Positions 1 to 9,173 of a DNA stretch of 64,000 nucleotides are shown here, piece after piece (positions within the stretch are counted from its first letter, which is position 1; each line of letters starts with the position of its first letter). The notes beneath the pieces are model-generated. The model did not search any database. It worked only from the letters and a program-made list of their open reading frames with translations, and was not told the origin of the DNA. The position numbers and the translations under genes are program-made. The stretch is from Bacteroidota bacterium (GTDB lineage Bacteria; Bacteroidota; Bacteroidia; Chitinophagales; BACL12). The stretch is taken from positions 1,090,523-1,154,522 of the forward strand of contig JADKEK010000001.1 in the NCBI GenBank assembly GCA_016718035.1. Reading direction: 5' to 3'.

Positions 1-50
1 TTTTCAGGTTTCTTTTTAGTTTCCTTTACTGCATTTTTTCCTTTTGCCAT
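1..50 (-). CDS. Start of a small Lys-rich protein, cut by window edge
   Basis: An ATG on the minus strand at 50-48 opens a frame that reads MAKGKNAVKETKKKPE and runs off the left edge without a stop. The visible part is very basic and Lys-rich, as in the short conserved hypothetical proteins of Bacteroidota that begin MAKG. Only about 16 residues are visible, so function and length cannot be judged. Confidence 0.45.
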   Translation of the reverse strand, partial: MAKGKNAVKETKKKPE

Positions 51-140
51 GGTAGTTACATTTTATAATGCAATTATAATAAATTTTAATTCATTTGATT
101 ATCATGTTTGGAAAATGTTAAGCACATAAGATGCACTATA

Positions 141-1742
141 TCAGTTATGAGTGACCACCAATTGAAACACTTTATAATCGTCACCATTACTAATATTCAC
201 CAGATAAAGGCCATCAGACATGCCGGAAACATCAATAGAACAAGAAGTTTGGCCCTTAGGTATAACTGTTTCGTAAACTAGTTGACCACTGCTGTTCAAC
301 ACTTTTATAGTGGTTGTAAATAAGCCACTTGGCACATTATTGATTTCAACAAAACTGGCAGCAGGATTGGGATACAGGCGACAATTTGCGAGCGATTTTA
401 CTTCATCTAAACTAATTGTTGATGTGTCTTCAGTTACAGTATCTGCGCAAATGGTAGTAAAACCTGAGCCACTAAACCATTCAGCTCCGGAATCAACTGC
501 AAATGTGATAGGCATGGCAAAACCACCAATGGTATATGCGCCATCATAAATTTCAACGGTGCCTCCTGAATCTGTTTTGCTACAGTTATAACCGGTCTCA
601 TCGAATTGCAGCACATATATCTCATCGTAGAATTCTCCGATAGGAATACCGTGACCGGTGAGTAAAAAATTGTTAGATTTCGTTTCCAGTAATCCACTGG
701 CAGCTTCTATTTCATCTCCACCTGCAAATGCGGAAAATACAATTTGTTTAGCCGTATCCAGTTTAAGCAGATAATAATCATCTTCCCCTGTGTCTCTTGT
801 ACCGGCAATGGCATATTGATTATCATGTGTTTGAATTATTTGCGCCGCCATTTCTGAAGTGCCCGAATTAATTATTTTTTGCCATATAGTATTACCATCA
901 CCATCTATCTCACTTAAATAAATATCATAATTATCTTCAAACGATGAACCAGCAATGATAAACTTATCGCTATTAACAGCAACAATACTGTTCCCCGATT
1001 CAAATTTGTCGTTTTTTCCCGATTTGTTGAACCAGCTCAAAGTCCCTGTAGATGTGAATTTCGCGACGAACATATCACCTGTAGTCACCGGGAATCCGGT
1101 ATGCAAATAACCGGTTACAATTAGATTGCCATCCTGCAATTGGACTACATCCATTGCCTCACCGCTGCACGTTCCACAAAAAGTAAAACGACGGCTCCAT
1201 TCCACTTCAAGCGCTGCATTTAATTTTAAAATCATAGGTTGATAGGTTATTAATGCAGCACCAACAGTATCGGTATAACCCACCACAACATAACCACCAT
1301 CAATTGTTTTAATCAGTTGATTTCCGATATTATTTGTTTCATCGCCAATAAATCTGGATGTAATTAATTCACCTGCCGCATTTAATTGAACCAAAGCAAC
1401 ATCATAACCACCAACCTCGGTATATGCACTACCTGCAATCAAAAAAGACCCATCGTTTAATTCAACAGCAGCTTTGGCAATATCTTCCATTTCGGTGTAT
1501 ACCACAGTGCTCCAAATTTGATTAGCCGCAGAGTCTGTTTTTACAATATAAAAATCAAAAAAATCGCCGGACCAGGAATTGGAATTTCCGGTAATTAAAA
1601 AGCCACCATCTGAAGTCTGGATACTTTTGCCGGAATATTCGGTTCCGATATCACCATACGAACGGCAATAGGTTTGTGCAACTATTTGTTGCATTAAAAC
1701 CGATATTAGCAGGAGGAGGATAAAGCGCATATCGTTTATCAA
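141..1742 (-). CDS. T9SS-sorted secreted repeat protein
   Basis: Predicted 533 aa exported protein. The N-terminus has a hydrophobic signal peptide ending near VAQ; the real start is probably the second Met (MRFILLLL), four codons in. The body holds repeated blocks of the type 'DGGFLITG...D.YIVK.D' about 50-60 residues apart, expected to form a beta-propeller-like domain (inference). The last ~75 residues are a T9SS type A sorting domain (LYPNPAASFVEI, a GLYLV block, then a final beta strand), which marks the protein for outer-membrane translocation and surface attachment or release. Ligand unknown. It is transcribed away from the left edge gene and lies just downstream of the groESL terminator. 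The broken gene at 58801-60560 has the same kind of repeats. Confidence 0.85.
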   Translation of the reverse strand: MINDMRFILLLLISVLMQQIVAQTYCRSYGDIGTEYSGKSIQTSDGGFLITGNSNSWSGDFFDFYIVKTDSAANQIWSTVVYTEMEDIAKAAVELNDGSFLIAGSAYTEVGGYDVALVQLNAAGELITSRFIGDETNNIGNQLIKTIDGGYVVVGYTDTVGAALITYQPMILKLNAALEVEWSRRFTFCGTCSGEAMDVVQLQDGNLIVTGYLHTGFPVTTGDMFVAKFTSTGTLSWFNKSGKNDKFESGNSIVAVNSDKFIIAGSSFEDNYDIYLSEIDGDGNTIWQKIINSGTSEMAAQIIQTHDNQYAIAGTRDTGEDDYYLLKLDTAKQIVFSAFAGGDEIEAASGLLETKSNNFLLTGHGIPIGEFYDEIYVLQFDETGYNCSKTDSGGTVEIYDGAYTIGGFAMPITFAVDSGAEWFSGSGFTTICADTVTEDTSTISLDEVKSLANCRLYPNPAASFVEINNVPSGLFTTTIKVLNSSGQLVYETVIPKGQTSCSIDVSGMSDGLYLVNISNGDDYKVFQLVVTHN

Positions 1743-1763
1743 TTTAATGAACGACTAATATAC

Positions 1764-1801
1764 AAAAAAATCCCTGTTACTGCAGCAACAGGGACTTTAT
1801 T
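1764..1801 (-). terminator. Rho-independent terminator of groESL
   Basis: On the minus strand TCCCTGTT and AACAGGGA form an 8-bp stem around an 8-base loop, followed directly by a run of seven T. It lies 36 bases past the groEL stop. Confidence 0.8.
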
Positions 1802-1836
1802 TTTCACTTCTTTCTGTATCGGATTAACGAATATGA

Positions 1837-3472
1837 TTACATCATACCGTCCATTCCGCCCGGCATTCCGCCACCCATAGGCATATCCTTTTTCTCAGGT
1901 TTGTCTACGATAGTGCATTCGGTTGTTAATAATAATCCGGCAATAGATGCAGCATTTTCCAATGCTACGCGGGTTACTTTAACAGGATCGATTACACCGG
2001 CTTTAAGCAGGTTTTCATATTTTTCAGTTCTGGCGTTAAATCCGAAATCGGCTTTACCTTCGCGTACTTTTTGAACAACAATTGAACCTTCAATACCTGC
2101 ATTAGCAACGATAGTTCTGATTGGCGCTTCTAAAGCACGTTTAATAATATCAACACCGATTTTTTCATCTTCGTTGCTTACTTTTAATTTTTCCAATGCA
2201 TCAATAGCACGGATATAAGCAACACCACCACCTGGAACAATACCTTCAGCTACTGCAGCGCGAGTTGCATGTAAAGCATCGTCAACACGGTCTTTTTTTC
2301 TCCTTCATAGCCACTTCTGTAGCAGCTCCGATATATAATACCGCAACACCACCACTTAATTTAGCTAAACGTTCCTGTAATTTCTCACGGTCGTAATCTG
2401 AAGTAGTTGATTCGATTTGTGATTTGATAGTATTTACACGAATTTTGATATCGTCTTTTTTACCTTTTCCACCAACAACTGTAGTGTTATCTTTGTCTAC
2501 AGTAACTTTTTCAGCACGACCAAGGTCAGCCAATTCAACACTTTCCAACATTTTACCTTGTTCTTCGCTGATCATGGTTCCACCAGTAAGAATAGCGATA
2601 TCCTGCAACATTTCTTTTCTTCTGTCACCAAAACCTGGCGCTTTTACAGCACATACTTTAATGGTGCCTCTTAATTTATTTACAACTAAAGTAGTTAATG
2701 CTTCACCATCAACATCTTCAGCAATAATTAATAACTGAGAACCTTGTTGAGCAACTTTTTCTAAAATAGGTAATAAGTCCTTCATAGTGCTGATTTTTTT
2801 ATCATAAATCAGAATGTAAGGACGATCCATTTCAGCTTCCATGTCATCACCATTGGTGATAAAATAAGCTGATAAATAACCTCTGTCAAATTGCATACCT
2901 TCAACTACATCGCTGTAAGTATCGGTACCTTTAGCTTCTTCAACTGTGATAACACCGTCTTTAGAAACTTTTTGCATTGCAGTAGCAATTAATTTTCCAA
3001 TTTCAGCATCGTTGTTTGCAGAAATTGCAGCTACTTGTTCAATTTTTTTATTGTCGTTACCAACTTGCTGAGCTTGTTTTTTTAATTCGATTACCACAGC
3101 TTCAACAGCTTTGTCGATACCACGTTTTAAATCCATAGGATTTGCACCGGCAGCAACATTTTTTAAACCTGCAGTCACAATAGCTTGTGCTAACACGGTT
3201 GCAGTTGTAGTACCATCACCGGCAACATCGCTGGTTTTGCTGGCTACTTCTTTCACCATTTGTGCACCCATGTTTTCGATTGGGTCTTCTAATTCAATTT
3301 CTTTCGCAACTGAAACACCATCTTTAGTAACATTTGGAGCACCATATTTTTTTTCAATTACCACATTACGGCCTTTTGGTCCGAGGGTTACTTTTACTGC
3401 ATTAGCTAATGCATCAACACCCGCTTTTAATTTTTCGCGAGCTTCAACATCAAATTTTATAATTTTTGCCAT
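1837..3472 (-). CDS. groEL: Chaperonin GroEL (frame broken by one extra base)
   Basis: 60 kDa chaperonin subunit that folds proteins inside a double heptameric ring capped by GroES. The N-terminal 390 residues are typical (MAKIIKFD start, GPKGRNVVIEKK, DGVSVAKEIEL, and the ATP-site stretch GDGTTTATVLAQAI), and the C-terminus ends in the usual Gly-Met tail (GGGMPGGMDGMM). The frame breaks at 2293-2299, where seven A on the coding strand replace the six needed for EKKDRVDDALHATRAAVAEG; as written it stops a few codons later. Removing one A restores a full ~544-aa protein, the usual family length. GroEL is essential and no other copy is visible, so a sequence error is the simplest reading. It lies 49 bases downstream of groES in the usual order. 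Confidence 0.95.
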
Positions 3473-3521
3473 AGTTAGATTTTTAAATATTTATTTCTAC
3501 CGTAAAAAATGTTTTTTGTGA

Positions 3522-3806
3522 TTATAAAATCGCGAAGATATCTGCCTCACGCATAATCAAATATTCTTGTCCGTCTACTGTGATTTCAGTTCCGGCATAT
3601 TTGCCATACAATACTGAATCACCAACTTTAACAGTAACCGGCTCATCTTTTTTACCGGGACCGGCTGCCACAACAATACCTTTTTGTGGTTTTTCTTTCG
3701 CTGTATCAGGAATAATGATACCACCCTTTGTAACAGTTTCAGGTGTAGAAGGCTGAACCAACACGCGGTCAGCTAATGGTTTAATCGTTAATTTACTTTT
3801 TGCCAT
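3522..3806 (-). CDS. groES: Co-chaperonin GroES
   Basis: A 94-aa protein of standard GroES length. It forms the heptameric lid of the GroEL cage. Visible family features are the N-terminal KPLADRVLV strand, the mobile-loop region (ETVTKGGIIIPDTAKEKPQ), and the C-terminal YLIMREADIFAIL strand. It is the first gene of the groES-groEL operon. The 362-base spacer upstream carries several near-palindromic motifs that could be a stress operator (listed separately). Confidence 0.97.
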   Translation of the reverse strand: MAKSKLTIKPLADRVLVQPSTPETVTKGGIIIPDTAKEKPQKGIVVAAGPGKKDEPVTVKVGDSVLYGKYAGTEITVDGQEYLIMREADIFAIL

Positions 3807-3877
3807 ATTGATTGATTTAATCGTTTAAGATGTTATGTAATCCGCCCTTGTCATAAATTGTGCCTTTCCCTACTTTG

Positions 3878-3979
3878 GGCAATTTTGTCGGTTAAATTGG
3901 GCTATTTTGGCAGTCAACATGCCGATTTAGGCTATTTTTCAGGAGAAACTGCCATTTGTGTTAATGTGACATTTTGGCA
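3878..3979. promoter_or_regulatory. Iterated near-palindromes upstream of groES
   Basis: The 362-base spacer between groES and the divergent gene at 4169 holds at least four related boxes: GGCAATTTTGTCGG (3878-3891), GGCTATTTTGGCAG (3900-3913), GGCTATTTTTCAGG (3930-3943) and TGACATTTTGGCA (3967-3979). CTGCCATTTGTG at 3949-3960 is a related half. The last box is close to a TGNCA-TTT-TGNCA inverted repeat. A CIRCE element (TTAGCACTC-N9-GAGTGCTAA) is absent. A heat-shock operator is inference from position and repetition only. Confidence 0.4.
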
Positions 3980-4168
3980 ATATCCATTTTGGGTAGCTTT
4001 GGTGGGGACTTAACTTACTGACCATTAACCCCTTATAAAACCAATCCTAAACCACAAAATCGTTGTTCATAGAACATATTAAAAGCTGTAAAAAATCATT
4101 AATATTGTAAACCCAAAAAAGCTGTCGTGAGCCTTTTTGGATAGAACTGAAACAAACACACACCCACT

Positions 4169-5470
4169 ATGCGCACACTTTTAATTGTTATGGCATGCCT
4201 GACAACCTGTACGGCATTCTCCCAGATTCAATGTTCAAACGATTCAACCGGTTTAATTCCACTTGTAGAGTTAGGTGCAGGCTACTACATGGGTCATCAG
4301 GGCGGCTTGTTTCCGGGTGGTAATAACACCATTCCACTTGCTCATAAAAAAAAGGGTATTGGCATATCCAAAGCACTTAAACCGCTCGATACTTTAGGCA
4401 ATGTAAATTATGAAGAAGGGAAAATTATTTTTTTGGGATTAGGCGCCTCTTTAGCATCCAATGCATTTAATGCTTATATCGATTCTGTAAAAATTTATGA
4501 TTTTGAAGGCATGAACAATTGCCTCGATGTGAAGGGATTGTTTTTTGGTGGAAAAGATTTAGATCAGATGATTGATTTTGAAAACAACAGTTATTGGGAA
4601 AGTGTAAACGATAAAATGATTTCTCGCGGGGATACCTATGAACAAGTGCAGGTAATTTGGGTATTACAACAAAGTTTTGAAGATACTACTGCCGAATTTA
4701 ATGTGTATTACGATAGTGTCATTAATAAATTTGTGACTTTAATGCAGGTATTAAAAGATACATTTCCCAATTTAAAACAAGTGTTTTTATCGGGTGTGCA
4801 TTATATGGGTTATATGGACCCTTTACATTTTCGTTATGATGCATTTGTTGAACCGCATGGATATTGGGGAAATATTGTGATAAAAGAATTAATCGCGAAA
4901 CAAATTATGGGCGATCCTGCATTGCGATATACGGGTCCACATCCAAATGCAGCGTGGATTAGCTGGGGGCCTAATTTTTGGGCAGATGGTAAAAATCCAA
5001 GGGCTTATGATGGTTTAACTTGGCATTGTGACCAATTTCGTGATGATGAAACCGGAGGTGGTTTTCATTTAGAAGATTCAGTTAATTCGCTTGGTTTTGA
5101 AGCGCAAATGCTCAAATCATTTTTTTCTTTTGATGCGGTGACAACTATCTGGCACCAGGATGGTCCGCTGTGGGCATTGTGTCCTGAGGATACATTAAGA
5201 CAATCAAACATACCAACAAAAACAAATTCGTTACTCATTTATCCAAATCCTTCAATTGGCGATATTGTGATAAAAAATACCATTGACATGGTTGGTGAAA
5301 TACATATTAAAATAGCAAATGAAATGGGAGTAATGGTTTGGGAAGATGTACAATCTGTGCAGCATTCGAATTATATCACACTACAGCTCGATTTGCCAAA
5401 TGGCATGTATTTTATTCAGATTCAAAATGCTAATCAAAACTGGACACAATCGTTGGTGATTCAAGATTGA
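4169..5470 (+). CDS. T9SS-sorted secreted protein, SGNH-hydrolase-like
   Basis: A 433-aa exported protein with a signal peptide (MRTLLIVMACLTTCTAFSQ). Residues ~90-320 form one globular domain. A possible fit is an SGNH/GDSL-type hydrolase: a LGLGAS segment could be the nucleophile block, and GGGFHLEDSVNSLGFEAQ resembles the last block with its His. This fit is weak and the canonical GDS motif is missing, so the function is open. The C-terminal ~75 residues are a T9SS type A sorting domain (LLIYPNPSIGDIVI, then NGMYFIQIQN). It is divergent from groES and followed by a repeat-rich spacer. Confidence 0.8.
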   Translation: MRTLLIVMACLTTCTAFSQIQCSNDSTGLIPLVELGAGYYMGHQGGLFPGGNNTIPLAHKKKGIGISKALKPLDTLGNVNYEEGKIIFLGLGASLASNAFNAYIDSVKIYDFEGMNNCLDVKGLFFGGKDLDQMIDFENNSYWESVNDKMISRGDTYEQVQVIWVLQQSFEDTTAEFNVYYDSVINKFVTLMQVLKDTFPNLKQVFLSGVHYMGYMDPLHFRYDAFVEPHGYWGNIVIKELIAKQIMGDPALRYTGPHPNAAWISWGPNFWADGKNPRAYDGLTWHCDQFRDDETGGGFHLEDSVNSLGFEAQMLKSFFSFDAVTTIWHQDGPLWALCPEDTLRQSNIPTKTNSLLIYPNPSIGDIVIKNTIDMVGEIHIKIANEMGVMVWEDVQSVQHSNYITLQLDLPNGMYFIQIQNANQNWTQSLVIQD

Positions 5471-5540
5471 GAAGTAGAGGAGTTTATTACTTAATTTTTT
5501 TACGCCGGGAAGTAAGGAAGAAAGGAAGTTTCGGGGATTT

Positions 5541-6152
5541 TATTGTATGATGTAAGATGTGGTTTGTTTTTGAGAGCGCGGAGCTGTTCTCGCTAAGGCG
5601 CTAAGATATTTGATTATAGATTGTGTGATATGGGTTGTTTTTAAGCGCGCAAAGCTGGGAAACCAATTTAATTAATCATTGATTTTATATTTTTAATCCT
5701 CCGCAAACTCTGTGTCTCCGCGTGAAACTTTTATTAACTGTTTCACGCGGAGACGCGGAGTTAAAAGGAATATAGTATATGCGATAATGTTTGTTTTTGA
5801 GTGCGCAAAGCTGTTAGGCCTAGTATCTTTGCGCGCTTGAATTGGTTTTTAGGTAGACTTAAACCAACATATAAAAAAACCTTTGGCCCTTTGCGTGAAA
5901 CCTTTCGTCAATTTTATGGTGTATTTGTTTCACGCGGAGGTGCGGAGAAGTTTATTGTATGGTGTAAGATGTGGTTTGTTTTTGAGAGCGCGGAGCTGTT
6001 CTCGCCAAGGCGCTAAGTTTTTTGATTATAGATTGTGTGATATGGAATGTTTTCAGGCGCGCAAAGCTGGGAAACCAATTTAATTAATCATTGATTTTAT
6101 ATTTGTAATCCTCCGCAAACTCTGCGTCTCCGCGTGAAACTTTTATTAACTG
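5541..6152. repeat. ~200-bp direct repeat pair in a gene-free spacer
   Basis: The 854-base stretch between 5470 and 6325 has no credible gene. It contains two near-identical ~200-bp copies, 5541-5740 and 5953-6152, offset by 412 bases. Each runs from TATTGTATG through a GCGCGGAGCTGTTCTCG block to a CTCCGCGTGAAAC block. At 5716-5752 a perfect 13-bp inverted repeat (CTCCGCGTGAAAC / GTTTCACGCGGAG) surrounds an 11-base loop. Further GCGGAGACGCGGAG pieces lie at 5747-5760 and 6178-6192. The short open frames across it follow the repeat and look spurious. Such GC-rich spacer repeats are common in Bacteroidota; no transposase is present. Confidence 0.85.
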
Positions 6153-6324
6153 GTTCACCCGCCTCAGCGGACTGAAAGCGCGGAGACGCGGAGCAGTAAA
6201 TCAGTTAAACCTTTGCGTGCTTGAAATGGTTTAAAATATACAACAAACAATTCACTTTGCGCCTTAGCGAGAAACCATTCGAAGAATTAAATTGCCAACG
6301 ATAAATTCAAATCATACCTCTCAA

Positions 6325-7632
6325 TCAATACCCATATTTATCCTTCCATCGCTCGCGCAAAAATTTGCGGATTTCATTTTCTTTGGCATTATTTCCGGGT
6401 TCAAATACTTTTTTGCCTTTAATAGCATCGGGTAAAAATTCCATGTCAGCAAAATTGCCCGGATTGTTGTGCGCATACTGATAATCTTTACCGTAATTTA
6501 ATTGTTTCATTAATTTGGTAGGCGCATTTCTTATTGCCAAAGGAACAGGCAAGTCGCCGGTATTGCGGACTAATTCGTAAGTATTATTTAATGCAACATA
6601 CGAAGCATTACTTTTAGGTGATGTAGCTAAATAAATAACTGTTTGCGACAGCGGAATAGCACATTCAGGATATCCCAACATCGTCACCGCCTGAAAACAA
6701 CTCGTCGCCAGTAAAAGCGCATTGGGATTGGCATTGCCGATATCTTCACTCGCTAAAATCAACATCCGTCTTGCAATAAATTTCGGGTCCTCTCCTCCTT
6801 CTATCATTCGCACTAAATAATACATCGCAGCATTAGGGTCACTGCCACGCATACTCTTAATAAATGCAGAAATGATATCGTAATGATTTTCTCCGTTTTT
6901 ATCGTAAGCAGCAGTTTTTTTCTGCGCCAAAGAAGTCATTAAATCGTTGGTAATTTCAATCGGGTCAGTATCAATAGTTTCTTCAACTAATTCGAGTAAG
7001 TTTAATAATTTACGTGCATCACCACCACTTAATTTAATTAATGCTTCATTTTCTTTTACCACAATTTTGCGTTTCGACAACACCACATCTTTGGTGATGG
7101 CTCTTTCTATTAATACTTCAAAATCTTCTTTGGTAAATTCCTGTAAAACATAAACCTGACATCTCGATAACAATGCATTAATTACTTCAAAAGAAGGATT
7201 TTCAGTTGTTGCACCAATTAACAGGATGAGTCCTTTTTCAACAGCGCCTAATAAGGAATCCTGCTGTGCCTTATTGAAACGATGAATTTCATCGATAAAC
7301 AACACAATTTTCCCCGAATTTTTTGCTTTTTCAATTACCTCCTTCACATCCTTAACACCTGAAGCAACAGCACTTAATGAAAAAAATGGCAGATTGGCTG
7401 CATTGGCAATAATATTAGCCAGCGTAGTTTTTCCAATTCCCGGAGGGCCCCAAAAAATCATACTCACCAGTTTGCCACCGGTAATCATTTTACGCAGCAC
7501 CTGACCCTCACCAACCAAATGTTGCTGACCGATATACTCGTCCAAATTGCGCGGACGCAGGCGCTCAGCTAAAGGGAGGGTATCGAATAACATGACAGGT
7601 GTAAAGGTATTATTAGCAAATTGAATTAACAA
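6325..7632 (-). CDS. rarA: Replication-associated recombination ATPase RarA (MgsA)
   Basis: AAA+ clamp-loader-related ATPase that acts at stalled replication forks. Seen in sequence: Walker A GPPGIGKTT, Walker B LFIDEIHRF, sensor 1 GATTENPSFEV, and the C-terminal RarA region (AMYYLVRMIEGGEDP, RRMLILASEDIGNANP, then the LPDAIKGKKVFEP end). The natural start is probably the Met at 7593 (MLFDTLPLAERLRP), because the 13 residues before it are not family-like; this gives 422 aa, a normal length. It heads a minus-strand group with phhA behind it, 90 bases apart. Confidence 0.93.
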   Translation of the reverse strand: MLIQFANNTFTPVMLFDTLPLAERLRPRNLDEYIGQQHLVGEGQVLRKMITGGKLVSMIFWGPPGIGKTTLANIIANAANLPFFSLSAVASGVKDVKEVIEKAKNSGKIVLFIDEIHRFNKAQQDSLLGAVEKGLILLIGATTENPSFEVINALLSRCQVYVLQEFTKEDFEVLIERAITKDVVLSKRKIVVKENEALIKLSGGDARKLLNLLELVEETIDTDPIEITNDLMTSLAQKKTAAYDKNGENHYDIISAFIKSMRGSDPNAAMYYLVRMIEGGEDPKFIARRMLILASEDIGNANPNALLLATSCFQAVTMLGYPECAIPLSQTVIYLATSPKSNASYVALNNTYELVRNTGDLPVPLAIRNAPTKLMKQLNYGKDYQYAHNNPGNFADMEFLPDAIKGKKVFEPGNNAKENEIRKFLRERWKDKYGY

Positions 7633-7722
7633 ACGGTTGACAGCTTAGCGCAAATAGTTAATCAGGGTTTCAAAAAAAACCTAAAATCAGACTTACTAAA
7701 AATGAGGTAGAAACCAGTAAAA

Positions 7723-8496
7723 TTATCCTTCAACAAATAGCTCCGGATGTTCTAAACGTTTGATAATTCCTTGTTCGATATCCGGCAGACTTTCGAATAA
7801 ATCGAGGCAAGTATCAATCACAAAATATTGTGCCTGGAATTTATCTTTGATATAAGGCGTATCTAATATTTTTTCAACGTTGTAATCGATACGTTTTGAA
7901 GGAATACCTGATTTCAAACAATAAATACTTTCACCTTGTGAAGATAAAATTCCTGAACCGTAAATACGCAATAAACCATTATCGCGAATTAAACCGAATT
8001 CTACTGTATACCAATAAATTCTGGAAATTAATTCTACGGCAACAGGATTATCAATATAACTTAATGCAATTTTACTTAACCCATATAAATAGGCGCAATA
8101 TGTTTTATTGGTGAGCAAAGGTAAATGCGCAAACACATCGTGGAACATATCCGGCTCTTCTAAATAATCTAATTGCTCCATAGAACGCAACCAGGTAGAG
8201 GCAGGAAATTTTCTATTTTTTAATAATTCGAAAAATTCTTTGTTATTAATTAAACCGGGAACAACCACTGCGTTCCATCCGGTAATCGTTTCTAATCTGA
8301 TATTAAACTCATCGAATTTAGGAATGGCGTTGGCGTGAAAATGTATCGCTTCAATCCCTTCCATAAAAACAGTTGCAGCCCTATCCTTGAGCAATGCCAT
8401 CTGACGATCAAACAATATCTCCCAAACTTTAAAGTGTTCAGGTGTATATGTTGTGTAATCCTGGGTCATTTTTTCTGTGAGGAGGCTGTTTTCCAT
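7723..8496 (-). CDS. phhA: Phenylalanine 4-monooxygenase
   Basis: Pterin-dependent aromatic amino acid hydroxylase that turns phenylalanine into tyrosine. The 257-aa length matches the single-domain bacterial enzyme. The iron ligands are visible: His119 and His124 in PDMFHDVFAHLP, and Glu166 in YWYTVEFGLI. The substrate-loop region FPASTWLRSMEQLDYLEEPD and IYGSGILSSQGE are also typical. No regulatory ACT domain is present. No pterin recycling gene lies nearby. Confidence 0.95.
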   Translation of the reverse strand: MENSLLTEKMTQDYTTYTPEHFKVWEILFDRQMALLKDRAATVFMEGIEAIHFHANAIPKFDEFNIRLETITGWNAVVVPGLINNKEFFELLKNRKFPASTWLRSMEQLDYLEEPDMFHDVFAHLPLLTNKTYCAYLYGLSKIALSYIDNPVAVELISRIYWYTVEFGLIRDNGLLRIYGSGILSSQGESIYCLKSGIPSKRIDYNVEKILDTPYIKDKFQAQYFVIDTCLDLFESLPDIEQGIIKRLEHPELFVEG

Positions 8497-8644
8497 TTCT
8501 TCGTTAATATTTAGGCTAATATACGGTGTTTAGGGTATGGTTGCATGCATCAAATGTTAATATGATAGAAATATTAACAAAGGTTACACATTTTGGAAAT
8601 GAAGGACGAAGTTGGTTTTGGGGGTAATTGGCGTTAATGTGTTT

Positions 8645-8863
8645 GAAAAGGAACACGGATTTAACGGGTTGAATGGATAGGGACGGATTTTTTAAAAAGG
8701 GAACCTGCGTAGCTTCAGATAAGCAAGGATGGAAAAGATTGAGACGGATTTATTTTGCTTTAATTAAATATACAGTGGACTTCTATTTGAAATTTAATTT
8801 AAACCCTAACGAAAAATTTATCCGTTTAAATCCGTTAAATCAGTTAAATCCGCGTTCCTTTTC
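8645..8863. repeat. Intergenic repeat with ~20-bp inverted ends
   Basis: The 377-base gap between phhA and the DUF721 gene holds a 219-bp stretch bounded by GAAAAGGAACACGGATTTAA (8645-8664) and its near-exact inverse complement (8844-8863, one mismatch). Inside are ATCCGTTTAAATCCGTTAAATC-like reiterations. A related element lies at about 57343-57556. The open frame across it consists of repeat and does not look coding. The rest of the gap (8497-8644) shows nothing recognisable. Confidence 0.7.
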
Positions 8864-8873
8864 CACACACACT

Positions 8874-9164
8874 TTACCGTATCACCACCTCTCTCACCAC
8901 ATTTTCCTTCAGCTCCTCATTAATTCGCTGAATAATGGTGTCTTTTGAGAATTTTAAATCTTGCTTTAAAGGTGCTGACTCAATGTAGATGGTGAGCACA
9001 CCTTTATGTAAATGCATATTGGTGGTATAATTTTTAATACTTACACCCATTATTTTTCCCCACAACTCTTTAATCTGCACTTCAGCCACTTTTTCGTCCA
9101 AGCGATAACTCTTAAACAATTGTTTAATGGCTGCCCCTATCCCCTGCTCGTTACTTTTTTTCAT
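8874..9164 (-). CDS. DUF721 (DciA-like) protein
   Basis: A 96-aa protein matching the DUF721 family: N-terminal IGAAIKQLFKSYRLDEKVAE, then LWGKIMG, a HLHKGVLTIYIESAPLKQDL block and a C-terminal helix INEELKENVV. Family members related to DciA help load the replicative helicase in bacteria that lack DnaC/DnaI. It sits nine bases downstream of recF, the typical position near replication and repair genes. It is shorter than DciA of Proteobacteria but normal for Bacteroidota. A direct role in helicase loading is inference. Confidence 0.85.
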   Translation of the reverse strand: MKKSNEQGIGAAIKQLFKSYRLDEKVAEVQIKELWGKIMGVSIKNYTTNMHLHKGVLTIYIESAPLKQDLKFSKDTIIQRINEELKENVVREVVIR

Positions 9165-9173
9165 GGCTTAAAG

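Noticed and set aside
2424..3521. Open frames antisense to groEL
   Set aside because: They mirror the codon pattern of groEL and show no protein features or ribosome-binding sites.
5801..6083. Two short open frames in the repeat spacer
   Set aside because: They consist of the direct-repeat sequence itself and their residues repeat with it; no family resemblance.
8673..8948. A 91-codon open frame between phhA and the DUF721 gene
   Set aside because: It runs through the inverted-end repeat and then antisense to the DUF721 gene.
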